64,000 bases of DNA from Bacteroidales bacterium (GTDB lineage Bacteria > Bacteroidota > Bacteroidia > Bacteroidales > UBA932). Positions within the stretch are counted from its first letter, which is position 1. Every line of letters begins with the position of its first letter. The stretch lies in assembly GCA_022653735.1 (NCBI GenBank), contig JALCSU010000004.1, positions 1 through 64,000 on the forward strand. The letters are read 5' to 3'. Below, piece by piece: positions 34,559 through 42,468 of this stretch. Both the position numbers and the translations under genes were made by a program. The notes below the pieces were generated by a model. That model saw nothing but the letters and a program-made list of their open reading frames with translations, searched no databases and was not told where the DNA came from.

Positions 34559-34620
34559 ACCGCTGCAACATATTCATAGAGAATGCGGCATATTCATAAA
34601 CCTTTGTGAGAAAATTACCA

Positions 34621-34628
34621 TATATTTG
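34621..34628 (+). promoter_or_regulatory. -7 box for the small unknown gene
   Basis: TATATTTG lies 17 bases before the ATG at 34646. The nearest TTTG (34603-34606) is only 14 bases upstream, closer than usual. Confidence 0.5.
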
Positions 34629-34645
34629 TATCAAAGCAACATATT

Positions 34646-35116
34646 ATGGGGAAAAAGGTTGACTATGACAAGATGGCGTTGGAGAATTTCAGGCTGGCTA
34701 TGAATGCTACAATGGAGATGAAGTCTTACAGTGAGAAGCTCTCCGAAGATGGCATCAACGAAACCTCATTCTTCTGCATCGCTGTCAGGGTATATACAGA
34801 GAAAGATCAGGATCTTATCAAAGCAACTCTCCAAATGATGGCCTTGTCTCTGGCTGACAGCGAAAAGTTCGGCGGCGACATAGAGAAAGCTGAGAATCAT
34901 ATTATTGAAAGAGGCCAGTATTTCACGCAGTTGATAGAAGATATATTGAATAATCCATATCAGTTTGACCCGAACCCTCTGTACTGCGCTCTGTATCGTT
35001 ATCCGCTTTCCGATGTCCGATATTCGCCTGTCGGGCCGTCAGATCCGGAGGCGTTCAAGGAATGTGTGCAGAAGATGTTCGTGAAGATGATGCAGGATAA
35101 AATCGTATGTAACTGA
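34646..35116 (+). CDS. Hypothetical protein of the mobile element
   Basis: 156 residues, predicted mainly helical, acidic, no signal peptide or membrane helix. A patterned start (MGKKVDYDKMALENFRLAMN) is followed by long amphipathic helices (KATLQMMALSLADSEKFGGD). I do not recognise the family. It lies directly after the structured 2-kb region, on the same strand as its GNRA loops, and could be expressed from its own -7 box or from read-through of that region. Confidence 0.6.
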   Translation: MGKKVDYDKMALENFRLAMNATMEMKSYSEKLSEDGINETSFFCIAVRVYTEKDQDLIKATLQMMALSLADSEKFGGDIEKAENHIIERGQYFTQLIEDILNNPYQFDPNPLYCALYRYPLSDVRYSPVGPSDPEAFKECVQKMFVKMMQDKIVCN

Positions 35117-35190
35117 TAATGGAACAATATTATTGCACTTTTCTATCTTATTGTTTGTTTAAAATGGAAGATAAGAAATCACATAGAAAG

Positions 35191-35240
35191 CCCTCCCGAA
35201 AAGCTATATAAGATTGGGACCTATATACTTATTGGGAGGG
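35191..35240. terminator. Long hairpin after the small unknown gene
   Basis: CCCTCCC (35191-35197) pairs with GGGAGGG (35234-35240), and inside AAG-TATATA pairs with TATATA-CTT with one bulge. It is followed by ATTATTGTTATTTG, not a strong T run, so it may be a terminator or a small structured RNA. Confidence 0.6.
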
Positions 35241-35299
35241 ATTATTGTTATTTGCCTATGTTTAAACCTTTAGATTGATAATTATTATTAACGATTAAT

Positions 35300-35744
35300 T
35301 TAAAAGAATTCGATAAGCCTTTCAGGATTCCATAGAGTGAAAGACATTTTTACAGGACGCCTTCTCTCGGTATAAATACTACCTATGACTGGCTCATTTT
35401 TGCCATAAACTTTTTCTTTTCTTGTAAATGGGAATCCCATAGCTCTCATAGTTACTAATGTCATTTGTTCGGAATTGGTTTTTTCCGCGAAAGTGTATAA
35501 TAGGATCCTATCTTGTATAGTAATACTTTGATCAAAATAGAAAACTGAATCAATCATAGATTCAACATTATCTCCTGATATCATTACTTTGAGTGGCTGA
35601 AGATATACTGAACCGTCATGCTTGCCACTTATATTTATTGAAATATTGCAGGCCCCTTGTTTGATTATTTTACAATTTTGGTAGATGATATAATTTCTCG
35701 GTTCAAAAGAACACTCTTTGATTAGATAAAATTGTAATGGTTAG
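35300..35744 (-). pseudogene. 5'-truncated gene remnant, unknown function
   Basis: The frame is open for about 148 codons from just after a TAA near 35745 to the stop at 35300, but the only ATG far enough upstream is at 35584, leaving 94 residues. The part before that ATG still translates to normal-looking protein (KIIKQGACNISINISGKHDG, then VYLQPLKV), so the coding region seems to have lost its original start. There is no GTG or TTG start in frame. The family was not recognised. It lies between a hairpin and the restriction gene. Confidence 0.5.
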
Positions 35745-35891
35745 TATGTGTCCATACTAAATAAATTATAGATGCTTATGAGTAAATTTAGTTATCGAAT
35801 GGTTTATATATTGTAAGAGTCTCTAATGATTAATCTTCTTAACTATTAAATATTAATCAATTTGATCTACAAACTTTCTCAGTTGCCTATC

Positions 35892-37004
35892 TTAGATCTC
35901 CAGCTTAATTTCTCCTGAGTCATTGTCAACTGGATTCAAAAATTTTCTAAGATCAATTTTTCTCATCTCTTGCTCGATATAATCAAGAGACGCTTCTTTA
36001 GTCATATTGGTTATAGGAGAGTCATAATTACATTTCTCTTTTAATATCTGTGCAAGTTTATATACCCAATAATTCTCACTCATTTGAAGTATTGTCCCCT
36101 GTCGATCTTCTGCTAATTCCGGTGCTTTGCTTCTTTCTCCAATTTTATCGACGAGAATGATGGTAGTCACCAAATAAGTGGAATCATCTCTTTTTAATGT
36201 ATTTCCATATCTTGTAACTTTGTCGAGGCTAATTTCAGTATTTCCTGGCCCTATAAAACCAATGTCAAACTTTACTCCTACACCAGGTCTAATTAATATT
36301 GTTGTATCTATTTCTCTAACGTCGTCTTTTTTGTCTGAGAGCCAGAATACTTTAGATTTCTTTGATGTGTCTTTTCGATCAATTAGTTCAAAACCTAAAA
36401 TTGTTAATGTAGAACCCATAACAAGTTTTTCGAAAGTTTTTCCATACATAGATTTTTCAGATCCCCTCGTTGTTAATGTCGATGCCCCTACTGCAAGCAG
36501 ACATCTCAGAAGATTAGGCCATCGCATAATGATGTTTTTATCTTCATAGTTAATATCCAGTTTTATATCACCGTATATTCTTTCGACATCATCTGCTATA
36601 CTTTTTAGATTGCTATCAAATACTCTAGAATAAGATTCAATACTTTTATCTCTAACTACGTTTTGAATGCTCTTCCCTGTTAGACCTAGATACCATAATA
36701 AATATGTCTTTTCGTCAGAGGAGAAATTTTTATGTTTTATGCCGTCATTTATTATAGATGTTAACTGTTCTTCAAATTTTTCATTTGAAGATAATCCTTT
36801 CAGATATGTTACTATTAATGAAGCCCCAATTATCAATACTCTTCGCTGGGTCAGTCCTTCCGTTAAATCTCTAACATTATTACCATGTAAAACAGAACTT
36901 ACTGCATTCTGGACGACTTCAAGTCCCAGTTTATCAACAAATTCCTTTCCGCTGTATTTTACCAAGTTTATACCTTCATTAGGTAAAAAGAGATCGCTAT
37001 TCAT
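35892..37004 (-). CDS. Type II restriction endonuclease (CfrBI-like?)
   Basis: 370 residues encoded 12 bases after the DNA methyltransferase gene, on the same strand. The central part contains SMYGKTFEKLVMGSTLTILGF, then VREIDTTILIRPGVGVKFDIGF, a plausible PD-(D/E)XK layout (Glu in KTFEKL, Asp in REIDTTI). The pairing with a TSPPY methyltransferase supports a restriction enzyme. Similarity to the CfrBI family is suspected from memory and unproven. It is low in GC compared with host genes, consistent with cargo of a mobile element. Confidence 0.75.
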   Translation of the reverse strand: MNSDLFLPNEGINLVKYSGKEFVDKLGLEVVQNAVSSVLHGNNVRDLTEGLTQRRVLIIGASLIVTYLKGLSSNEKFEEQLTSIINDGIKHKNFSSDEKTYLLWYLGLTGKSIQNVVRDKSIESYSRVFDSNLKSIADDVERIYGDIKLDINYEDKNIIMRWPNLLRCLLAVGASTLTTRGSEKSMYGKTFEKLVMGSTLTILGFELIDRKDTSKKSKVFWLSDKKDDVREIDTTILIRPGVGVKFDIGFIGPGNTEISLDKVTRYGNTLKRDDSTYLVTTIILVDKIGERSKAPELAEDRQGTILQMSENYWVYKLAQILKEKCNYDSPITNMTKEASLDYIEQEMRKIDLRKFLNPVDNDSGEIKLEI

Positions 37005-37016
37005 ATCGAATATATA

Positions 37017-38177
37017 TTAAAATAGGTTATCATTATCACAAGAGATATTTACCCAATTTATTGAGAGTTCTTTAGTGTATTTATCAAAATCTTTTATCAT
37101 TAGTTCTACATATTTTGGATCCTTCTCAAGCAAGGCAAACCTTCTACCCATTCTGATAGCAGCTTTCCCGACAGTGCCTGTTCCTGCGAATGGATCCATT
37201 ACTACGTCATTCTTTATTGAATAGTAACGGATTACTTTTTCAGCTAATTCTAATGGAAATACAGCAGGATGGTTCTTATTGTGCGCAGGAGGTAATTTCC
37301 AGATATTAGTAACATCATAATCTCCCACTATTTTTGATTCTTTAAGTGCTTCTTGATCTGGATGTCTTCTTATTAGCCAGTCTATTAATCTGTCTGATTT
37401 CTTTCTATAAACAAGGACATATTCTGTTACTGGTACAGGTTTATATTGAAGTGGGTTTCTGTCTGCAGAGAATCTTCTCCCTCTACCGGTTGCCCATCCT
37501 GCACCTTCAGGCTTTTCCCATATAATATCATCAATAAATTCGAAATCTTCTTCAATAAATAATCTATGGAAATCGAAAGGTACAGCAATCCTTTTCGAAG
37601 ATTCATTTCTACTCGAACGCCTTAGAAGAACAGGTGAGACATTTATTACAAAAAATCTCCCTTCATTTAATACTCGATGACATTCATGAATTATCTTTTT
37701 CATTTTGAGAAGATACTCCTCATATGAAAGATAGTCTGCGTATTCAGGTTTTGCATTAAAATATGGAGGTGATGTAAAAATAAGGTCTATACATTCATTG
37801 GGCATATCTTTCAGGAGTTTTTCTGAATCGCCTTCCCGAATAGTATTAGCCAACATGGAAATCTTAGGAGTACAATTGCTTTTCCTCCTTGATTTCGTAT
37901 TAGTTTTCCGACCGAGCAATCTATTTTCTAATACTTCTTTTTGTGTGGATTTATTATTGTCGATGAAAGATGTCACTGCATCAATGACAATTTCTCCAAT
38001 CTTTGTATCATCTAATGCTAAAATAGGCACTCTCCAAATATCATATCTGTCGTCTATTTCAGGAAGTCCGAATTTGACAACATTTTGTAAATCTGCTTGT
38101 TTTATATATAATTGTGCAATTGCTTTAGCCTCTTTTACTGTATTAATCCTATAAGTATTATTCTTTTTTCTACTCAT
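37017..38177 (-). CDS. Type II DNA methyltransferase (amino-methylating, TSPPY type)
   Basis: About 386 residues from ATG at 38177 (MSRKKNNTYRINTVKEA). An upstream in-frame ATG at 38198 would overlap the -7 box, so it is rejected. Motif IV TSPPYFNAKPEYADY is at about 140 and motif I DPFAGTGTVGKAA at about 335. The order IV then I is that of beta-class enzymes, and TSPPY occurs in N4-cytosine and some N6-adenine methylases. It modifies the recognition site of the nuclease encoded next. The first 110 residues may hold target recognition. Confidence 0.88.
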   Translation of the reverse strand: MSRKKNNTYRINTVKEAKAIAQLYIKQADLQNVVKFGLPEIDDRYDIWRVPILALDDTKIGEIVIDAVTSFIDNNKSTQKEVLENRLLGRKTNTKSRRKSNCTPKISMLANTIREGDSEKLLKDMPNECIDLIFTSPPYFNAKPEYADYLSYEEYLLKMKKIIHECHRVLNEGRFFVINVSPVLLRRSSRNESSKRIAVPFDFHRLFIEEDFEFIDDIIWEKPEGAGWATGRGRRFSADRNPLQYKPVPVTEYVLVYRKKSDRLIDWLIRRHPDQEALKESKIVGDYDVTNIWKLPPAHNKNHPAVFPLELAEKVIRYYSIKNDVVMDPFAGTGTVGKAAIRMGRRFALLEKDPKYVELMIKDFDKYTKELSINWVNISCDNDNLF

Positions 38178-38195
38178 ACCTATTATTAATTTCAA

Positions 38196-38203
38196 CAAAT
38201 TTA
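38196..38203 (-). promoter_or_regulatory. -7 box of the restriction-modification operon
   Basis: TAAATTTG on the minus strand, 18 bases before the methyltransferase ATG at 38177. No -33 TTTG is seen at the normal distance. Confidence 0.55.
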
Positions 38204-38296
38204 TGAAAAATTATTGTTAAATATTTATTATAATGCTATTCCATTGTTTAGTATTAAAATAGAAAGATATATTGATGTGAATCTGTCTTCCCGTTT

Positions 38297-38552
38297 TGTC
38301 CCACGTGTCCCAGGCCGTGGACAGGTGGGACAAGTGGGACAAGGTTGGGACGTTTGGGACGGTTTCTCAGAGATGACCGGCCTTTGTGACGGAGTAAGGT
38401 ATCAGGCCAAAATCATTGACCAGCAGGCGGATGGCCGGAAGTGACTCTGGCGAGAGGTAGTTTTTCACGAAGCGGAGCTCACGGATTTCCTCGTCGGAAT
38501 CCTGTCCCAGTTCTGTCCCGGGCTCGTCTGATTTCTGCCGGCTTTGTCCCAG
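38297..38552. repeat. Cluster of TGTCCCA-type octamers in both orientations
   Basis: TGTCCC(A/G)(C/G) occurs at 38297, 38306, 38503, 38514 and 38545. Its complement, (G/T)GGGAC(A/G), occurs at 38326, 38335, 38346 and 38355, spaced 9 to 11 bases apart. Part lies within the 3' end of the primase-like gene and part downstream. Such spacing is iteron-like. Confidence 0.6.
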
Positions 38553-39557
38553 CTTGGACAGACCGTCCGATTCCGGTACTGTCTCCATTTCCTCGCTTCC
38601 GCCCTCCTGCTTCCAGCGGATCAGCCAGTCGGCTATGTCGATATGAGCTCGCCTGTCGGCCTCTGTTGCATTCTTTTCCAGGATGTCTGAGACCGTGATG
38701 TCGAGCTGCGGCATTGCGGAAAGCTTCTTCTTCCACTCCTCGTAGCCGTCTATATCAGGGAAAGCGATGACTTTCCTGCCTTTCAGGACTGAGAGCCTGT
38801 CCGGACTGAGCTGGGATTTTCCTCCGGTGGCCAGCCAGATGTATTTTGGCATTATTCCGGAGGCTATGACAGCTGTTTTCTCCGATTCAACAAGGGCGGC
38901 TGTCTTGCCTTTCTCATCCGGATCCGCCAGCAGATGCTCTCCGAAAAGACACTGAGTTAGTTCCCAGTCTGATTGAAGAAGCCCCTTATGTTTCAGAACC
39001 GAGTGAATCCAGTTCACTTTCCCTGGAATCTTCGCATCCTTGACTCTCTTTCCTGTTTTGGGATTGTATTTCATGATTTTTCCTGTTCTTATGTTCCCTT
39101 TGATGTCTCGCTGGAAGTAGATCACGTCTCTTGCGTGGGTTACTCCAAGGTTGTAGCGCTGCGTAAGATGATCGACCGCATCTTTCTGAAATATCGTTGA
39201 AAGGAATGCGGTAAAATCGCTCTGGATGTCCGGACGGACTGAGCGTGTAAGATATTCTTCTGGTATTGTGCATAGTGGTTTTTCTTTTGGTTTCTCGCCG
39301 GATCTCTCTGCTCTCAGCCAGTCCGGAGCCGTCCTCCAATCACTGGCCAGGTTGGGATGCTCGGCAAAGTAGTCCTTTGGTGTCTTGTGGTAGCCGCATG
39401 ATGACTCATGGTCGCACCTGCCGACCTCCGGAGAGAGAGGCATTCCGCCCTCATCGACATAGAGGCTGAAACAGAATGGCTTTCCGCACTGCGGACATGT
39501 GTGGCGTGATGATCTGCCGGAATATTTTTGCAGATGGAATTCTCTGTACTCTTTCAT
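38367..39557 (-). CDS. Primase-like/DUF6371 protein with zinc finger and Toprim-like region
   Basis: About 396 residues from ATG at 39557, chosen because AAAGGAGGAGAGGCA immediately precedes it and an earlier start would overlap the upstream gene. The N-terminal zinc finger is HTCPQCGKPFCF...GRCDHESSCGYH. The Toprim-like part has TAALVESEKTAVIAS (Glu) and KGRKVIAFPDIDGYEEW (DxD). This is the pattern of Bacteroidota element primases annotated DUF6371. With the adjacent RecA-like ATPase it likely replicates the excised element. The C-terminal part holds repeated SKLGQS/ELGQDS from the octamer cluster. Confidence 0.78.
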   Translation of the reverse strand: MKEYREFHLQKYSGRSSRHTCPQCGKPFCFSLYVDEGGMPLSPEVGRCDHESSCGYHKTPKDYFAEHPNLASDWRTAPDWLRAERSGEKPKEKPLCTIPEEYLTRSVRPDIQSDFTAFLSTIFQKDAVDHLTQRYNLGVTHARDVIYFQRDIKGNIRTGKIMKYNPKTGKRVKDAKIPGKVNWIHSVLKHKGLLQSDWELTQCLFGEHLLADPDEKGKTAALVESEKTAVIASGIMPKYIWLATGGKSQLSPDRLSVLKGRKVIAFPDIDGYEEWKKKLSAMPQLDITVSDILEKNATEADRRAHIDIADWLIRWKQEGGSEEMETVPESDGLSKLGQSRQKSDEPGTELGQDSDEEIRELRFVKNYLSPESLPAIRLLVNDFGLIPYSVTKAGHL

Positions 39558-39570
39558 TGCCTCTCCTCCT

Positions 39571-40701
39571 TTACTCTTCTTTCCTGAACAGATCCTGATC
39601 ATCGGTCTTGGCTTTCATCTTTGATGACTGACGGATGAGCGGCCTGGCTTCGCCCTCCGCCTGGCTTCCATCGATGCAGCTGGCCGGATCCTCCTCTCCC
39701 TGGCGAATGAGCCTGCCGACTGCGGATTTGCTCAGTCCCAGGATTGAGGCAATCTCCCTGACTGTCTTGTGCTGCTCACGCAGATCCATGACGTTGCGCA
39801 GATTGGTCTTGCCGTCGTCATCGTTTATGCTGCGCAGATGTTCTTTCTCGTTTGCATAGCCTACCAGCTCGAAATGCAGGAATCCGTCATTCTGGTCAAT
39901 CTCATAGACCATGACATTGTCGGAGTCGTATCGGTATTCTCCTGCCCTTACTTTAATCTGCTTGACATACCTCATTGAGTTGTCTTTTGCGCTTTTCCCG
40001 ATTGCAAAGACGCTGTCAAAGAAGTTGTAGAGCTTCTTGGATCCTGCAAGGTCATTCTGCGTGATGGGATTGGTAAGATTCCTCTTTGGGGTGTGGGCTA
40101 TGATCAGTAGCGACCATCCGTGCTTCCTTTTGAGCGACATCAGTTTCATCATGAACATTCCGGCGACATCGCCTTTCTCGGAGGCGTTGCAGAGGTAGGT
40201 CAGGTTGTCTATTATTATGACCTTTGCGCCTACGCTCTGTGCTGCCTGCTCGATGTTCAGAAAGAAGTTCTCTTCATAGTTCTCGGCGTTGATTGCGTCC
40301 GCCACGATTTCCGCCCTTAGGAAGTTATCCGGGAAGATATGCCTTACGCCTGTATGCGGGTTGGAGTATCGGAGCTGGAACTGCTTGTCGGATAGCTCGC
40401 AGTCCACGTACAGGACTTTCTGCGTCCTGGCTATCTCGTCGGCCATCTGGACTGCGTAGATGGATTTGCCGAGGTTGCTGTCTGCGAACAGGCAGCAAAC
40501 CTCGCCCTCATACCATAATGAGTGATAGAGATCTCTCGGGTCTGGCCGGTGGAATGCATCGCTGACAGCCTGGTTTGCTGACTTGATGCGCAGCATCCCG
40601 ATGAGCCCGGATTTCTCTGCACTGTCAATCTCCTTTGTGATTGCGCTTACGGGGTTGAATTCCCCTGAATCAGTAGGAGCCATAGCTGTCTCGCATTTCA
40701 T
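39571..40701 (-). CDS. RecA-fold ATPase with C-terminal helix-turn-helix (RepA/DnaB-like)
   Basis: 376 residues. The Walker A-like loop is FADSNLGKSIYAVQMADEI at about 72-80, Walker B KVIIIDNLTYL at about 155, and AHTPKRN at about 203 is a sensor-like segment. A C-terminal helix-turn-helix follows (TVREIASILGLSKSAVGRLIRQG, read in parts, about 318-340). Such proteins are hexameric helicases or loaders in plasmids and integrative elements. The upstream excisionase-like gene overlaps by 32 bases if the start at 40701 is used. ATG at 40683 is an alternative. Confidence 0.8.
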   Translation of the reverse strand: MKCETAMAPTDSGEFNPVSAITKEIDSAEKSGLIGMLRIKSANQAVSDAFHRPDPRDLYHSLWYEGEVCCLFADSNLGKSIYAVQMADEIARTQKVLYVDCELSDKQFQLRYSNPHTGVRHIFPDNFLRAEIVADAINAENYEENFFLNIEQAAQSVGAKVIIIDNLTYLCNASEKGDVAGMFMMKLMSLKRKHGWSLLIIAHTPKRNLTNPITQNDLAGSKKLYNFFDSVFAIGKSAKDNSMRYVKQIKVRAGEYRYDSDNVMVYEIDQNDGFLHFELVGYANEKEHLRSINDDDGKTNLRNVMDLREQHKTVREIASILGLSKSAVGRLIRQGEEDPASCIDGSQAEGEARPLIRQSSKMKAKTDDQDLFRKEE

Positions 40702-41029
40702 GCTTGTAATCGAGCTTCACTTTTACGTTCTCGACATCGGCTTTCTTGTAGCGGACCAGCCAGCCAACCTTGATTTTCGGAAGCATCGGCGGCTGTCCGA
40801 ATGCATCGGGCTTGCCCCAGCGTTCACGTGTTGCCCTGGATATGCCAAGGTACTGTTCAACTTCCTGTCCTGTAAGGAGGTCATTCATCTCGACCTGCTT
40901 GTGAACTTCTTCATAGTTCTGGATCGCCTCGGCCACCAGGCTTCGGTTTGCCTCGATCATGTCGCTTACTTTGACGTTCAGCGTTGCCTCCGGACATTCC
41001 TGATAGAGGCGGATAATGTCAATTTCCAT
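40670..41029 (-). CDS. Excisionase-like helix-turn-helix protein (DUF3853-like)
   Basis: 119 residues. The second half is a MerR/HTH_17-type DNA-binding fold: LLTGQEVEQYLGISRATRERW (read in parts, about 51-71), then MLPKIKVGWLVRYKKADVENV, the wing and helix of excisionase-like proteins. It may act as excisionase (recombination directionality factor) or as a regulator of the replication genes encoded just downstream. Iteron-like repeats lie upstream of it (41194-41318). Confidence 0.75.
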   Translation of the reverse strand: MEIDIIRLYQECPEATLNVKVSDMIEANRSLVAEAIQNYEEVHKQVEMNDLLTGQEVEQYLGISRATRERWGKPDAFGQPPMLPKIKVGWLVRYKKADVENVKVKLDYKHEMRDSYGSY

Positions 41030-41193
41030 GTTTTAGTGTTATTGAGATCTGCACCCCTCCCGGCATGAGCATATGGTGGCCTGCCTCGTTCGGTGCCTGG
41101 AATGAATCGGGATCCCATATTCAATCCGTCATCATGTTCGTAGGCAAATATATCTGAACATAACATAAATACGAAGAGAAACTTGAAGTATCG

Positions 41194-41318
41194 CATTAAC
41201 CGGTTAATCAAATAATTTTTGGTTAACGTTTAACTTCCGGAATCACAGCAATTTATGTTCGGGCAATGGTTAACTTTCTGCTGGATTTTGGTTAACTTTT
41301 GGTTAACTTTTGGTTAAC
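41194..41318. repeat. GGTTAAC iteron cluster with 14-bp palindrome
   Basis: GGTTAAC occurs at 41220, 41267, 41290, 41301 and 41312. The last three are exact 11-base tandem units TTTTGGTTAAC (41286-41318). ATTAACCGGTTAAT at 41194-41207 is a perfect palindrome of the same word. The cluster lies upstream of the excisionase-like and replication genes and runs into the 3' end of the next gene. Confidence 0.75.
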
Positions 41319-42248
41319 TTTTCGCTGACTTCCAGGAATGTTCATCTGAGAGAAGAACTCTTCTGCTTCGCAGTAGGATGCTCTTGCCCGGCCCTTGATA
41401 GTCGGATGTCCGTAAATGGCAGGATGCAGGTAGCATTCCCTGACTCTCATTCCGAGATGCAGGAGAAGAGTTTTGACCGCCTTGGCATAAGAGCACCGGA
41501 GAAGCTTGTTGTAATGTGCGAAAACTATCAGGCTGACAATTTTTGAAATGTACATACTCCGCTTCTCGCTTGCGAGCCTGGATATGCGCTGATATATTTT
41601 TGCAATAATATGACGCTCAATTTTTGGAATGAAAAGAGTGGCCAGCAGATCAATGCCCGAAATATGAATTTCATTCTGCATGGCATTTTTGCGCCTTATG
41701 GCAGTTACCTTGTCCTGTTTACCATCAAAGATCTTCTGTGATATGGTAAAAGGATCCTCGCCGTGTTTTACCAGAACATCTTTCAGATCCACGCCAGTAT
41801 ATCTCGTATGCATTCTCACCCACTGCCACAGCTCTTTTCTGAAATTTTTTAATGCGACAAGAAATACATAGGATCTGCATTCTGTCAGTTCCGTATGGCA
41901 ATTCTTGATAACTGTTTCGATAAGGGTATGAAGACAGAGCCTTGGAGTGATGAAATCCAAGGCCAGCTGAAGATTCTCAGTCTCAATAATCGTATTCCTT
42001 AATAATACCAGTTGTGAAAGTGTGAGGCAAATATCACTCTTCCGGCAAAAGCCATAATCCAAAGGATTTTCAAAGAATTGTAAAATAGCTAAATTGAATT
42101 CAGTGCACTTTTTCTCAAAGTCCTCGCTGTGCTGGCCATTTTCACAAAATTCTATCTCTTCTTTAAAGCTCCTTATGACCCCGTATAGTTTAAAAATTAT
42201 ATTTTCTAGCTCCCATAGCTCCACTTTTGAAAGTATTTTCGGGTACAT
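41292..42248 (-). CDS. Hypothetical protein of the mobile element
   Basis: 318 residues, mainly helical, basic toward the C-terminus, without membrane segments or a recognised motif. A segment RKELWQWVRMHTRYTGVDLKDV and a C-terminal HPTIKGRARASYCEAEEFFSQMN (read in parts) stand out. Its last codons (QKLTKS region) are encoded by the GGTTAAC iterons, so either the repeats spread into the gene end or the gene end is recent. The position beside iterons and the replication genes suggests a DNA transaction role, which is inference. Confidence 0.6.
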   Translation of the reverse strand: MYPKILSKVELWELENIIFKLYGVIRSFKEEIEFCENGQHSEDFEKKCTEFNLAILQFFENPLDYGFCRKSDICLTLSQLVLLRNTIIETENLQLALDFITPRLCLHTLIETVIKNCHTELTECRSYVFLVALKNFRKELWQWVRMHTRYTGVDLKDVLVKHGEDPFTISQKIFDGKQDKVTAIRRKNAMQNEIHISGIDLLATLFIPKIERHIIAKIYQRISRLASEKRSMYISKIVSLIVFAHYNKLLRCSYAKAVKTLLLHLGMRVRECYLHPAIYGHPTIKGRARASYCEAEEFFSQMNIPGSQRKVNQKLTKS

Positions 42249-42468
42249 TGGTTATAATTTTATCGTTTCAGCACTAGCAAATATAATAATTCAAACTAAT
42301 GAAAACGAAAAAAAAGTTTTATAAAAAGGTGCACAGCCAGAAAACTTAGCCAGACCGATATAATCACAACCAATGCTTATAATAATTTCACTTTTTTATT
42401 ATTGAGTTACAATCATAGGTTGTAAAATCACAAGAAATTCTTATGGTTATTCGCCTTTTTGAAAACTA

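Larger units (their letters stand above)
32490..34560 (+). ncRNA. Candidate giant structured RNA or folded single-strand region, about 2.1 kb
   Basis: No credible protein gene occurs on either strand: open frames are short, overlap each other and read as low-complexity Arg/Pro/Ala strings. The sequence is instead packed with inverted repeats. Examples are CCGTC(GTGA)GACGG at 32597-32610; GTCCG/CGGAC with a GA/GA internal loop and GGC/GCC at 32728-32751; TCCGCC/GGCGGA enclosing GCCGCTG/CAGCGGC at 32809-32846; CCCGAAT/ATTCGGG at 32926-32947; GGGC(GCAA)GCCC inside GCAGTC/GACTGC at 33338-33373; CAAGGC(GCAA)GCCTTG inside ACGAAA/TTTCGT and AAGC/GCTT at 33378-33425; GTGACGGCC/GGCCGTCAC at 33697-33717; CCGGCTGC/GCAGCCGG plus CAATTG/CAATTG closing 33942-34040. 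GNRA loops and GAA triloops appear in plus-strand sense. No matching RNA family is recognised. The ends are approximate. Confidence 0.6.

Noticed and set aside
32490..34560. Diversity-generating retroelement or retron
   Set aside because: No reverse transcriptase gene exists in the window and no template/variable repeat pair was seen.
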